Below, one piece after another: positions 53,898-63,897 of a stretch of 64,000 nucleotides of DNA. Below the pieces are notes generated by a model. The model ran no database searches. It had not been told where the DNA came from and saw nothing but the letters and a program-made list of their open reading frames with translations. This DNA comes from Chloroflexota bacterium (GTDB taxonomy: Bacteria > Chloroflexota > Anaerolineae > UBA4142). The DNA lies in NCBI GenBank assembly GCA_023381515.1, contig JAMCQI010000036.1, positions 6,234 through 70,233 on the forward strand. Direction: 5' to 3'. Position 1 is the stretch's first letter; every line of letters starts with the position of its first letter. A program made the translations under genes and the position numbers.

Positions 53898-55322
53898 ATG
53901 CACAACCCCTTTGACTCTGCTCCGCCTGTACCAACGGTGGAACTCAAGATCAGGCCGTCGCAGATAGCCCTCGCGGGACTCACACTGCTGGGGGTGTTCG
54001 GCGCCGTGCTGCTCGTTCTGCGTTTGATAGATGTTCTGATTCTGGTGCTGGTGGCCTTGGTGGTGGTCGCCACGCTCCGGCCGATCGTGTTTGCTTTGCA
54101 GCGCCGGGGAATACCCAAAGCCCCCGCCCTGCTGATTATCTACTTGGGCATCTTGGGCGTGCTCGCCGGGCTGTTCGTGCTGGTGATCCCGGCGCTGATC
54201 GACCAGGGCGGGGCACTCATCCGCGGCCTGCCACAGATGTACGCCAGCCTCGTTGCCTCGCTGGAGAACAACCCCAACGAGGCGATTCGCACCCTGCCAC
54301 AGCAGCTGCCGACCGGGGCCCAGTTAGCCATTCAGTTGCAGGCAGCAAGTGGAGTGGTTCTGAGCGGGGCGCTGGGCATCGGGATGGGCGCGCTCTCATT
54401 GCTGGCCCAAGTACTCAGCGTCGTCGTCCTAAGTGTTTACCTGACCCTCGACCAGTCGCGGTTGGAGCGATTCTGGCTGTCGCTGGCCCCCGCCGCCCGG
54501 CGTCCGGAACTGCTGGCCATCTGGCGTGAGATCGAGAGCCGCCTGGGCGGCTATGTGCGCGGCGAACTCCTCCTGATGACGTCGATCGGGGTGCTGTCCA
54601 GCCTGGGTTACCTGGTGATTGGCCTGCCCTATCCCCTGGCGCTCGGAGCGTTGGCGGGGCTGGTCGAGTTTGTGCCGATGGTCGGTCCGACCCTTGGCGC
54701 GATTCCGGCCGTCCTCGTTGCTCTGTCAATCTCCCCGCACGCGACCTTACTGGTCGTGGTATATACGGTCGTGATTCAGATGAGCGAGAACCATATTCTG
54801 GTGCCGCGGTTGATGGGGCGCTCGGTCGGCGTGAGCCCGATCACGGTCATCCTGGCCGTCTTCGCATTTACCAGCCTGCTCGGAATCGCCGGGGCATTTC
54901 TGGCCATCCCCCTGGCAGCGATCGTCCAGGTCCTGATGGATCATCTGATCGTGCACGCGGGCGTTGGCGGCGCCGAAGAGCCCGACGAAGGCTCGGCAAA
55001 CATCATGTCGACGATGCGCGCGAGAATTCGACGATTACGCGCCGAAGGGTCGCAGCGGTTGCGAACCGGACATGGCCGCATTAGCCTTTCCAAGGGGGAC
55101 CGCGACGATGTGGACGCTCAGGTGGACCACTTGTTGAGCAAAGCCAACCAGACCCTCACCGAGGCCGCACAGACGGCGGGCACGGACACGGCCGAGGCGC
55201 ACACGGCGCTGCTGGCCAAGGTAGACCAGGCCATCAATCAAGCCGGCGAGATGGTCGAGGAGGCCAAAGCCGAAGCGGCGACACAGCGTGAAAACGAAAA
55301 GGCGCCAGGACAACCGGCATGA
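53898..55322 (+). CDS. AI-2E family transporter (PerM/TqsA-like)
   Basis: A 474-residue membrane protein of the AI-2E transporter family. Eight hydrophobic segments, with LSVVVLSVYLTLDQSRLERF, GGYVRGELLLMTSIGVLSSL, GLVEFVPMVGPTLGAIPAVL and ENHILVPRLMGRSVGVSP as family marks. The C-terminal 110 residues form a charged, coiled extension. ATG at 53898 with AGGGAGGAAGC upstream. It overlaps the next gene by four bases. Confidence 0.87.
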   Translation: MHNPFDSAPPVPTVELKIRPSQIALAGLTLLGVFGAVLLVLRLIDVLILVLVALVVVATLRPIVFALQRRGIPKAPALLIIYLGILGVLAGLFVLVIPALIDQGGALIRGLPQMYASLVASLENNPNEAIRTLPQQLPTGAQLAIQLQAASGVVLSGALGIGMGALSLLAQVLSVVVLSVYLTLDQSRLERFWLSLAPAARRPELLAIWREIESRLGGYVRGELLLMTSIGVLSSLGYLVIGLPYPLALGALAGLVEFVPMVGPTLGAIPAVLVALSISPHATLLVVVYTVVIQMSENHILVPRLMGRSVGVSPITVILAVFAFTSLLGIAGAFLAIPLAAIVQVLMDHLIVHAGVGGAEEPDEGSANIMSTMRARIRRLRAEGSQRLRTGHGRISLSKGDRDDVDAQVDHLLSKANQTLTEAAQTAGTDTAEAHTALLAKVDQAINQAGEMVEEAKAEAATQRENEKAPGQPA

Positions 55323-56275
55323 ATCTGAAACTTGCCTGGAGCATGCTGGCCGATACCTCTTCCAAATGGAATGAGCATAAAGCGATTCGCCTGGGAGCAG
55401 CGCTGGCCTATTTCGGGATCTTTGCCATTGCCCCGGTGCTGATTATGGCCATTGCCATCGCCGGGCTGGTCTATGGACGGGCGGCGACCGAAGGCAACAT
55501 TGTCCGCTCGATCAGTGGGGTGGTCGGGAGCAGCACAGCACAATTCACTCAGGAGTTGGTCGCGAGCGTCAGTCACCCGGGCGCAGGGGTGATCGCCGTC
55601 GTGGTGGGCGTTGCCGGCATCATTCTGGGTGCGGCCGGTTTTTTCTTCCAACTCAGAGACGCGCTCAACTCGGTGTGGGAAGTCGCTCCAAAACCGGGCT
55701 ACCGTCTTGTGGATCTGATTCGGGACAACACCTTGTCCTTCGCCATGGCTCTCGGACTCGGGGTTCTTTTGCTGGCATCGCTGCTGCTCACGGCTGGTGT
55801 GAGCGCGGTCGGCTCGCTTCTGGGCAGCGCCGTACCGGGCGGAGAGACGGTCTGGCAGCTGGCCGACTTCGGCCTGTCGTTTGGCCTGGTCACCCTGCTG
55901 TTTGCCTGCATCTTCAAGTTCTTGCCAGACGTCCGGATCCCCTGGAGCGATGTGTGGCCTGGAGCGACTTTGACAGCACTGCTCTTTATCGTGGCCCAGG
56001 TGGTGCTTAGCGTGATCATTCGCCTGACAAATCCCGGCCTGGCGTTCGGCGCGGCGGGAGCCCTGGTTGTGATCCTGGTGTGGATCAACCTGGCCTCGCT
56101 GATCTTGCTATTCGGGGCGGAGTTCACCTGCGTCTACTCGAGGCGATTCGGCTCGCGTGCTCAACCCAAGACGTATGCCGAGGCGCTCACGCCCGAAGCG
56201 CGAGCGGCCCAAGGAATGCCGGCGAAAGGACCGACCACAGCGATAGCCCGGGACAATGCAGGCGTTGGAGCTTGA
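55319..56275 (+). CDS. YihY/BrkB family membrane protein
   Basis: A 318-residue YihY/virulence factor BrkB-type protein with six membrane helices. HKAIRLGAALAYFGIFAIAP at the N-terminus, GGETVWQLADFGLSFGLVTL and PWSDVWPGATLTALLF are characteristic. Overlaps the AI-2E gene stop by ATGA. It is likely an envelope protein in the same stress operon. 56276-56507 contains nothing recognised. Confidence 0.85.
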   Translation: MNLKLAWSMLADTSSKWNEHKAIRLGAALAYFGIFAIAPVLIMAIAIAGLVYGRAATEGNIVRSISGVVGSSTAQFTQELVASVSHPGAGVIAVVVGVAGIILGAAGFFFQLRDALNSVWEVAPKPGYRLVDLIRDNTLSFAMALGLGVLLLASLLLTAGVSAVGSLLGSAVPGGETVWQLADFGLSFGLVTLLFACIFKFLPDVRIPWSDVWPGATLTALLFIVAQVVLSVIIRLTNPGLAFGAAGALVVILVWINLASLILLFGAEFTCVYSRRFGSRAQPKTYAEALTPEARAAQGMPAKGPTTAIARDNAGVGA

Positions 56276-56507
56276 GCCGGCTGTGTGACTGACAATTGAG
56301 GTTGTCGAGCGTGAGAGCGCACAGCTCGGAGGTGCGAAGCCCACCGTCGAGCAGCGTGAGAAAGATTCCGCGATCGTGCTTGGCAGTCGGCAGTGCCCCT
56401 CAAGTCTGGTTCCAGCGGCTCAAATGAAATGGATCTCCAGAGGCCCAAGGTCTTCCCGACTCTGGATGAGCAGGACCATCCGACTCGCTGTTCTGAATGC
56501 CAGGCTC

Positions 56508-56668
56508 GTACAAAATCGGCCAGTGCTGCTATGATGTCCTTGTCTACACAATGGAGGTTGTGACCAATGCACGTTGTTGGAAGATCGCGTGGTGACCATT
56601 AGTCGAGCCCAGGGGACGCTCACCTTCCCGGCCAATTTGATGCTCGTGGCCGCGGCCAATCCCTGTCC
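56508..56668 (+). pseudogene. comM: comM fragment (copy B) with repeated leader
   Basis: The leader from 56508 (GTACAAAATCGGCCAGTGCT, TATGAT, GGAGG) is about 85 percent identical to 32915-32981, and comM sequence 56574-56668 ([20 protein letters not shown], then [10 protein letters not shown]) matches copy A. It stops at the AATCCCTGTCC of the NPCPCG codons. There, 56656-56666 CCAATCCCTGT is followed after two bases by its exact inverse ACAGGGATTGG (56669-56679), where the recombinase gene begins on the other strand. Confidence 0.82.
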
Positions 56669-58374
56669 ACAGGGATTGGCGCAATGGACTCGGTTCCCTC
56701 CAGGAAATAGTGACCCGGCACAAGCCCCTCGATTTCGAACCAGCCCTCATCCACGTTCAGTTTGATCTGATCCACGACCAACTTCAGGATCGTCTGCTTT
56801 ACCTCGAAAAGCGGCTCCGGAGTAAGCTCCTGCTCCTTCAGCAACTGCGATTGGGCGAGGATCTTTTCTTTGTTCAGTTCCAGCTCCTCTTGGGACATGA
56901 CCCGGTTCTTCAGTGCTCCGAGTTCAAGCTTGATCTTCTCTCGACGTTCTTTTAGCTCCTGCCGCTTGGTCGCGAACTCTTGCTCATTGAAAGCCTTGGC
57001 TCTGTAGGCTCGATACAGGTCCCCATCCTCCGCGTCCAAGTCCGCAAGCTGTCCTTCCAGCAACTGAATCTGGGCCAGGATCTCCGCATTGGGTCCACTC
57101 TGGTAACCGTGCTCGAGTGCCTCAATGAGAAGCTCGGGATGGAGAAGCGCATTCGAGACCGCCTTCCAGACGGCAGTGTCCAGCCGCGTGCAGGAGATCT
57201 GGCTCTCCGTACAACTCACATCCCGGAAGACTCCATGTAACCCATTCGAACCGTTGCAACGATAAGAGCGGAGCAGATATTCTTTGCCTCCCTTGCGACG
57301 CTTCTTCATTTTCCCGACATAGGAGTAACCGCATCCTGCACATTTGACAAGGCCGGTCAGGAGATAGGGGGCGCTGGCATGGCGCCTCGACATGATGGCG
57401 TTTCGGTCAAGGACGCGGTTGGCCTTCTCCCAGAGCTCGGGGGAGACGATGGGAGGAACTGGGACAGCAATCCACTCGTCGCGGGGTCGCTCCACTTTCC
57501 GCGTCGTGAACTTGGTCTCTCGACCGGGCCTTTGTCGAACTGCCGGCTCCTTCATGTACGTGTAGCGATGCGCGTAGAACTCGCCCTTGTACAGAGGATT
57601 CCGCAACATCAGAAGCAGCGTGCGAGTATTCCAGCGGGGAGACTGCTTAGGCGGCCGGCCGTAGTCATCGAGCCAGACTGCGAGCTGGCGCAATGACGCC
57701 CCCTCGATCGCGATCTTGCGGTAGATCATTTCGACGACCTTAGCTTCCTCCGAGCAAAGAGCGTAATGGGTGTCCTTCCTGGCGTCTGCGGAGGCTTTTC
57801 CGTTCCCGTCCACGATAGAATACCCGAAGGCCGGGGTGCGTGCGGTGACGCGGCCATCTCTCGCCTTGTAGAGGTTGCCTTCCTTCATGCGTTGGAGAGA
57901 CTGCTCCATACCATCTTGCGCGATGGCACCCATCACGGCCCGTTCGACTCGGGAGTTGTAATCTTTCCAGAAGACAACTGTGAGTCCCCACTCCTTCATC
58001 TCATCGAGAAGAAAGCCCTGGTGCCAGTCGGCATGGCGGGAGAGGCGGTCCAGGGACTCGATCACGATGTGGTCCGCTCGCCTCATTTTGGACATGAATT
58101 CCTCCCGCAGCGTGGAAAGGGCCGGGCGTTTCTTGAATTGAAAACCGCTATCGTCGTCGGCGAAAATCAACTCCCAAGGAATTTTCAGGCCCACCCGCAG
58201 GGCGGCCTCGTGACAGTTCTCGATCTGGCGGGGAAGGCCCGAGCGGCCTTCTTCGGCCTGACCGTTGGACGAAACCCGGAGATACCCGTAGGAAAGAGTC
58301 CCGTTGGGGTCACCGATGGCGCCGTTATGTGCCAGTTTATCGAACGCTTCTCGAAACAGGGTAAGGTCAGCCAT
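56620..58374 (-). CDS. Large serine recombinase
   Basis: A 584-residue large serine recombinase. Resolvase domain 27-165 with [15 protein letters not shown] (catalytic Ser), DRLSRHADW and the Arg-rich active site; recombinase domain 185-290 ([11 protein letters not shown]); zinc ribbon 343-395 (CAGCGY, YRCNGSN, DVSC); long coiled-coil 430-520. AAAGGAGACTC precedes ATG. The last 18 residues are encoded by antisense comM, so the gene ends inside the fragment at the integration border. Confidence 0.9.
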   Translation of the reverse strand: MADLTLFREAFDKLAHNGAIGDPNGTLSYGYLRVSSNGQAEEGRSGLPRQIENCHEAALRVGLKIPWELIFADDDSGFQFKKRPALSTLREEFMSKMRRADHIVIESLDRLSRHADWHQGFLLDEMKEWGLTVVFWKDYNSRVERAVMGAIAQDGMEQSLQRMKEGNLYKARDGRVTARTPAFGYSIVDGNGKASADARKDTHYALCSEEAKVVEMIYRKIAIEGASLRQLAVWLDDYGRPPKQSPRWNTRTLLLMLRNPLYKGEFYAHRYTYMKEPAVRQRPGRETKFTTRKVERPRDEWIAVPVPPIVSPELWEKANRVLDRNAIMSRRHASAPYLLTGLVKCAGCGYSYVGKMKKRRKGGKEYLLRSYRCNGSNGLHGVFRDVSCTESQISCTRLDTAVWKAVSNALLHPELLIEALEHGYQSGPNAEILAQIQLLEGQLADLDAEDGDLYRAYRAKAFNEQEFATKRQELKERREKIKLELGALKNRVMSQEELELNKEKILAQSQLLKEQELTPEPLFEVKQTILKLVVDQIKLNVDEGWFEIEGLVPGHYFLEGTESIAPIPVDRDWPRPRASNWPGR

Positions 58375-58576
58375 GAGTCTCCTTTGATACCTACATCTTA
58401 TGACAAGTAACTCTACAATAGTCGGATAGAGTTGCGGAAATCCGACCGGAGCCGACGGTTATTCTCTTACTTTACATAAATACAACACTATTCTACACCA
58501 TCTCGCTCTTGTTGTCAAGGGGTTGGCTTGGGGCGAGCGCGAGCGGAATCTCGATGGCCCGCGCCCGCCCGGCGGG

Positions 58577-58735
58577 CTACGAACCTACTGCCTCAGCTTC
58601 GTTCATTTTTTCTGGTTGGGGCTCATCCGAAACCTCTTTCACACACGACTCATTATTCAAGCTCTGTACGAGCAGGAGGACAGCCGAAATGAGCCGCTCC
58701 CTCTCAGAGGGGGTTAGTTGTTCGGTGCAGGACAT
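58577..58735 (-). CDS. Small acidic ORF upstream of the recombinase
   Basis: 52 residues: MSCTEQLTPSERERLISAVL, LLVQSLNNESCVKEVSDEPQ, PEKMNEAEAVGS. One helix and an acidic tail. It lies between the replication protein and the recombinase on the same strand. No family recognised. The 200 bases between it and the recombinase hold an AACTCTA / TAGAGTT inverted repeat (58409-58433), a possible operator. Confidence 0.5.
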   Translation of the reverse strand: MSCTEQLTPSERERLISAVLLLVQSLNNESCVKEVSDEPQPEKMNEAEAVGS

Positions 58736-58848
58736 GTTCGTAGTGTTTGTCTCCTGGTTATGGGTATTATTCCTGTGGGTTATCGGGTAGTTCGTCTATC
58801 TGCAAGGGTGGCAAGACTCTCCGTTCTAAAGCGGCAGAGCCGCCCACA

Positions 58849-59925
58849 TCAGACGGCTAGCGGGAGCAGAATGCCGGCCACGGGTGGTTCCGTTGTCGCG
58901 GGCAGATCAGTTAGGACGCCTGGTCGCAGGCTTTTCTGTATTTCATCCTGGCAATTCTTGCCCCATCTGAACGGATGCGCGCCTGCGTCAAGTTCACAAT
59001 TGAAGGATTCGGTAGATGTAACCGCTTCATCTGTGCTTCCCCCTAGTTCAACTTTGAACTCGGTGCCAATCGCTCTTTTTCCGCCCTCCTCGGTCCGAGA
59101 TTCGGCCGTTGATGTCGCTTCAGAACCCAGGTAGCGGGGCTCTCCTAGATATGCCTGCAAGAGCTGTTCCGCCAGCAAGGCTCCCCCGAAGACGGTAAAG
59201 CCACTGATGCCGCCATGCAGGTAGGTGAGCTGAGGATGGCGTTGGACCTTTCTGCGCGACCTTCCATCACGGGTGGTCGAAACTGGTCGTGGGTTTAGAT
59301 TCATCTCAAGCCTCTTTCTGAGAGGTCGAACCATCGGGCAGGTTTCCTTCGTCACAGGGAAGACCTCCGTCCTCTTCGGCTTGACGAGGCCCCTGGAGCA
59401 ACCCCACAGCCTTCCGACGTTTTCATAGCCCTCGGGGACAATAGCCTGTCCATCCTCGCGGTGAAGCTTGGCAATATACCGGACGGCCGCATCCCGGTTA
59501 TCGGCGTGCGTCACCCTCACGAGGCGATCGAGTTCCTGGCTGCCGATAATGCGGGACCATGTCTTTAAGAGCCACGCCTCGTCGATGAGTACTTCAGTCA
59601 GGATATGCAGATGAGGGGCTCCCCGGGCTTGGAACTGGGTGACCCAGATATGTTTCGGCTTGTAGTACTCCCTGCGTATGGCTTGCAGCAGTGCTTCGCG
59701 GTTACGGCGGCCAGTCTGTCCATCCTTAGGGAAATCTCTTGGGTACGTCAAAGTGAATATGTATTCCCATTCCGCGTCGGCATTCTTCGCCACGAAGCGA
59801 AGGCTTCTGCGCGAACGGGGGGAGAAACTGGTGATGATGCCACGAGAAGTCCACCGTCTGGGTCCTTGGCGGGGGCCTCCATGCATGCGGACTCGGCAGT
59901 CTTCGCGGTAGATCTGGATCTCCAT
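58849..59925 (-). CDS. HUH rolling-circle replication initiation protein
   Basis: A 358-residue Rep-type protein. Motif I YIFTLTYP near residue 55, HUH motif APHLHIL near 103 and the single-Tyr motif VRYIAKLHRED near 148 appear in the right order for a rolling-circle replication endonuclease. The C-terminal 150 residues are low complexity and without motifs. ATG at 59925 is chosen; a longer frame to 60153 is not family-like. Indicates a plasmid- or filamentous-phage-like module. Confidence 0.78.
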   Translation of the reverse strand: MEIQIYREDCRVRMHGGPRQGPRRWTSRGIITSFSPRSRRSLRFVAKNADAEWEYIFTLTYPRDFPKDGQTGRRNREALLQAIRREYYKPKHIWVTQFQARGAPHLHILTEVLIDEAWLLKTWSRIIGSQELDRLVRVTHADNRDAAVRYIAKLHREDGQAIVPEGYENVGRLWGCSRGLVKPKRTEVFPVTKETCPMVRPLRKRLEMNLNPRPVSTTRDGRSRRKVQRHPQLTYLHGGISGFTVFGGALLAEQLLQAYLGEPRYLGSEATSTAESRTEEGGKRAIGTEFKVELGGSTDEAVTSTESFNCELDAGAHPFRWGKNCQDEIQKSLRPGVLTDLPATTEPPVAGILLPLAV

Positions 59926-60990
59926 AGATTCTGAGTAGCGTCGTGATATAGCACATGGACAGGAGCAATAGCGTTCTTCAAAACATGGCCTCCATAGTGA
60001 TACGTTTTGTACAATAGGAGTACACTCGAGGATTCGTTTTAATCGGAAACTTGTCGAGCGAATGCTGTTCACCCGAGAAATCCTCAGTGCCTTGGAATCT
60101 TGGCGGAAGGTTCTGATCGAGCAGCAGATTGTCTGTAGGATGCCGTGTAGCAACAGAGCATCCCGCCAGCCCGAGTCTGGCGCGGGCCCTGTGGAGCGAG
60201 GTTCAGGTGGCGCGAAAATGCGAAACCCGCGGGCTCCAGGCTGACGATCGGCCTTGAGAGCTGGCCACGCCGGGCAAAAGCGCAGCGTTCTCCACCTTCT
60301 GTCCGGGAAAGATCCCCGGAATGGTACTAAGGACAGAATTCGTGGGCGCGCGGAATCACTTGATCTTCAAAGTGGAGTTTGTCGTAGGGCAGCGCACGAG
60401 GGCAAAACCGGAGCAGAGGTAAGAGTCCGGTTACAGGGTTGTCGCTCGAATGGATACCCGAGAAGTCGCACCCGAAGGCCAGCGAAGAACAGGCTCCTGG
60501 CAGGATCGGATGAAATGATCGCTACATGGTTAGCACTTTTGTGTGCCTGCCTACATACATTAGAACACGGTGGAAGCGAATTTGATACTTAAATTTTCCG
60601 CGCATGCGGGAATCGGAGCGTTCGATACAGACTATCATCATGCCAGGTTATGAAGCAAAGCGGCTACCGAAGACGCGAGCAGATGGGCAGGCAGGGACAG
60701 ATGACAAGGAATGAATAGTGCGAAGCGCGTTAACATCGGAGAGGATATTCATGCGCGAACGGGAAGGCGCCGAGGAGGCGGGGGGAGTGTCCCGCCTACC
60801 ACCCCTGCCCGGCCGCAGAAAGCCTCGGGCTATCGGTTTGCGGGTCGCACGGAGGCTACCTTGGTCGAGTAATATCATCCGTAGACTGAAGGAGTGCCAC
60901 TTTGATCCAGTCGGGCTCGCGATAGATTGGTCTTGCCACACCGAGGTTAGCCGCCACCCTGTACACTTATCACTCGAACATGGTCAGCTC
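59926..60990. other. Non-coding or unrecognised stretch of the mobile element
   Basis: About 1.06 kb. No reading frame has convincing family similarity or a good ribosome site. The region upstream of the replication gene (59926-60150) should hold its promoter and perhaps a nick-site hairpin, but none was singled out. Confidence 0.4.
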
Positions 60991-61347
60991 TTAGGCAACG
61001 CTCTTAACCCTGTCGATGAATTCATTGACAGCCCGGTCGATGAGGATATAGTCGGGGAACCGGACCTCCACTCCATGGTAGGATATGTCATTGGAGATCG
61101 CCTCCGTCGGCGAGTGGTACCAGTCTATGATGAAGGGGTAATAATGATCCGAAGCGTATCTTTCCTTGTAGCCCCGGTGGTGACACCTTCGGCGCCGGTT
61201 CTGTTTACTAGTGATGACGGGGATCGGTTTAGCTCGCGATTTCCCAATAGAGAAGCAGTAAACGAACATCCGATCCTCTGGCCCTTCTTCATCGAAGAGG
61301 CGCAGTTGAATCTCTCTCAAGGCCTGGATGATGTCATACTCCAGCAT
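60991..61347 (-). CDS. Hypothetical protein, 118 residues
   Basis: Begins MLEYDIIQALREIQLRLFDE; the middle is basic and Tyr/His-rich (ITSKQNRRRRCHHRGYKERY, DHYYPFIIDWYHSPTEAISN); ends IDRAVNEFIDRVKSVA. Soluble, mixed alpha/beta. GGAGTGGCC precedes ATG at 61347, preferred over a longer frame to 61428. No family recognised; probably an accessory protein of the element. Confidence 0.6.
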   Translation of the reverse strand: MLEYDIIQALREIQLRLFDEEGPEDRMFVYCFSIGKSRAKPIPVITSKQNRRRRCHHRGYKERYASDHYYPFIIDWYHSPTEAISNDISYHGVEVRFPDYILIDRAVNEFIDRVKSVA

Positions 61348-61436
61348 GGCCACTCCACTTCCGCCAAAGGTCGAGCAAGGGACAGAGGACATGCCTCGGC
61401 TGGGAGACCTGTTTGAGCCCGATCCCACCTTGATGA

Positions 61437-61670
61437 TTATTCAGCATTTGCATAACACACTTGGGGGAAATACAGGTAGTCAACGAAAAGTATCTCTTGC
61501 TGGTGAAGTTGTGGCAGCGACTGGCGCACAGGAGTGTTCATGATCGGACAAAGATGCCGCCTGGGATCAGCGGGACGGAATTCCGTGTTCGCTGGAACCA
61601 CATTCCGCACCTTGGTTAGGGTCATTTCGACCAGTTCAATCGCCTCGGTGTTCGCATGGCTGTCAATCAT
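61437..61670 (-). CDS. Hypothetical protein, 77 residues
   Basis: Begins MIDSHANTEAIELVEMTLTK, then NVVPANTEFRPADPRRHLCP and a hydrophobic end. GGGAGGGGCGAAA precedes ATG, an excellent ribosome site, which is the main support. It lies 89 bases upstream of the 118-residue gene on the same strand, so the two may be an operon. Confidence 0.5.
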   Translation of the reverse strand: MIDSHANTEAIELVEMTLTKVRNVVPANTEFRPADPRRHLCPIMNTPVRQSLPQLHQQEILFVDYLYFPQVCYANAE

Positions 61671-63134
61671 TTTCGCCCCTCCCCATAGGATTATACCCCG
61701 GGGTTGGGTTTTTTCCTTGACCTCTTCTGGAGGCCTTTGGAGACCTGTTGCTGCGGGTAGAGTTGGGCGTCGTGCCTAGTCGCCGGACGCTCCCGACCAG
61801 TGTCGATCGAAAACGCCTACCCATGGCTCAGCCTAGGCGTCCAGTCGTTTGCACAGAGAAGATCCAGCCATCGGCTCGAGCAAGCTGACGCGGGATTCGG
61901 ATGGGGGCGATGAGCCAGTCAACAAGAGGCGGTCGGCCGAGGAGATGGCTCGCGTTCGTCCCTGCTTACCGATAGGCGGGAGTAATCAGCGCCTGACAAG
62001 AGATTCGAGGCGGTTGGGGCAGTGCTCCTAATCGAGGAGCTGAGTGGGCCTGGCTTCCGCCTCACCCGGAGATCGACTCGCCTCTGGTTGACCGGAGAGG
62101 GATTACTGGCAGATGTATATGGGATTACTCAGGTAGTCATAGCTGTCTGGCGTGTGAACCGACTAAAGCCTTACGAACATAGCTGATTGACTTCCTACTT
62201 TCGGACTGGCAATCTGTTTGGCATACGGATCTCGTTGCTGAGCTCTCAGGACTTGTGGAATCCCCGACCGCATCCCTTCTTGGAGCTTGGACTCCCATGG
62301 CGATTCCCGCCGCGCCATAGCTCTTCTTGCAGTGGTGGGTGTCTTGGTATTGCACTCATCTCGTTCGGCACCTGCCTACGCCCTCGGCCAACTCGATCGA
62401 GCGGGAACAGCTCATGTGGGCCGAGGCGAGAGTATCAAAGCATGCGTTGGCGGGCGCAGGGTTCGATCGTTTCCGGTGCGGAATAAGTAATTGCTTCCCA
62501 CATGCTTGGCAGTCGGCTCGCCGGCGTCGCCGGATGGCGGATCGACTTCGGAGGTCGCTTTTGAAATGTATTAGGAGCGCGCTTGGGGTATGTGCGAGAG
62601 CCAGCGGATGCTGACAGGCGCTTGCGGAGAAGGGGGGTTGCGGATTCGGATGCGGGGGAGATTTAGTTAGGGTATGTGCGGACGCTTTGTTAGGCCGTCC
62701 GAAATGCTCGGGCCCGATTGGAGAAAGAGGCGTAGCGTTGACCAGAGAGGAACCAGCTGCTTAACGGGGCCTGCCCTGCTATTGTATAGCGATGAGTACA
62801 TGGTGATCACACATCGCCCGGGGTGTGTCGGCAGGCATAGACCATCTCTGTCGTCTCTCCCCCACCTCGGGCTACTGGTGATTACGAGAGGAGCCATTCT
62901 GCGAAAGGAAAACCCGGTGGTTGCTACCCATCGGGTTCCAAGTCGCTCATTTTGGGATGATGCGATCTGTGCTTCCAGAGGTACTCGGAGCCAAGTCTAC
63001 GGCTACAGATAGCGTCCCAGCCCGCTTACCTTTGGGCGGGGACCTAGTCTCTGTCCAGGATTATCCTTCTACCCCCAGACCACGGCCGATCATGATATTG
63101 CCTTAGCTGCACCTCTCGCAACGGCGAGATCCGT
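61671..63134. other. 1.46 kb without a recognisable gene
   Basis: All frames are short and lack family features. A frame at 62674 begins MCGRFVRPSE, recalling SRAP proteins, but nothing later agrees. Possibly decayed DNA, or the replication/packaging region of the element. Confidence 0.4.
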
Positions 63135-63632
63135 TCATTTTCGGATGAACTGCGGAGGGATATCTTCCGCCTCACAGGGAACAAAGAAATAGTACTCGTT
63201 GCTGAGGCCAGCCAGATACCCGGCACCCTGCCGGTATTCTAAAAGAGCACGGTCTGCCCGTGATGCCTCGTACGGAACCCTAAGTCGTCCTTCGATTGTC
63301 CAGAGACTTACCTCGTCTTCCGAAATCGACAGCGTATACTTGTCGTACTGGACGGCACCCATTTCCTTGAAGATGATCCGCTTCCTACTATCTTTCACAT
63401 ACTCATGACTCACTCGCACGCACACGCCCAGCAGCATATTGGATCCCACTCGAAAGCGCTCGCGCAGCTCCCGGCAGTAGATTCGCCTAAGCTTGCTCGC
63501 CTGATATTGCCGGGTCTCAAATGCTTTCCTGCTCAGCCAGTTGGTCGCCTGATTGATGCGCTGTACGGTTTGTCTCAGTACCGCCTTATCTCGCGGGCTG
63601 GCCCGTAGATGAAGTTGGGCCGTGAGCTTCAT
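63135..63632 (-). pseudogene. TnpB-like RNA-guided nuclease, N-terminal half only
   Basis: A 165-residue frame beginning MKLTAQLHLRASPRDKAVLR, with INQATNWLSRKAFETRQYQA, LGVCVRVSHEYVKDSRKR and EVSLWTIEGRLRVPYEASRA. This is the N-terminal wedge/REC part of an IS605/IS607-type TnpB. The frame stops at FIRK, just before where the first RuvC Asp motif should be, and neither the RuvC nor zinc-finger part is found downstream. It is therefore inactive as a nuclease. Confidence 0.75.
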
Positions 63633-63798
63633 GTCGTCATTCTATCCGCGCTGTTCCGCACGTCAAGACTTTTCAGTCCAAAGTTGGACTGTTCCTTGGC
63701 AGCGACGCACTCCCGCAAATGCGCCTGATAGTCGATCTCGAAAAGAAGGCCGACAACGAGTGCTGTATGACACGGGGAAACGGGCAGAGCGCTCCGAG

Positions 63799-63897
63799 AT
63801 TGGCCGCGGCCACGAGCATGAAATTGGCCGGGAAGGTGAGCGTCCCCTGGGCTCGACTAATGGTCACCACGCGATCTTCCGACTGCTTCCGCAGAGC
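63799..63897 (-). pseudogene. comM: comM fragment (copy C), inverted
   Basis: On the minus strand [20 protein letters not shown] then LTFPANFMLVAAAN, ending exactly at GGCCGCGGCCAAT and then unrelated DNA (CTCGGAGCG). The DALRKQ lead corresponds to the comM EALRQPLEDR region, so this copy reaches slightly further 5-prime than copies A and B. The window ends 103 bases later. Confidence 0.75.

Noticed and set aside
60718..61416. 232-codon plus-strand frame in the mobile element
   Set aside because: It is antisense to the better supported 118-residue gene, which has a ribosome site and plausible composition.
62674..63012. Frame beginning MCGRFVRPSE, reminiscent of SRAP/YedK proteins
   Set aside because: Only the first five residues agree; the later SRAP His, Glu and substrate motifs are absent, so probably chance.
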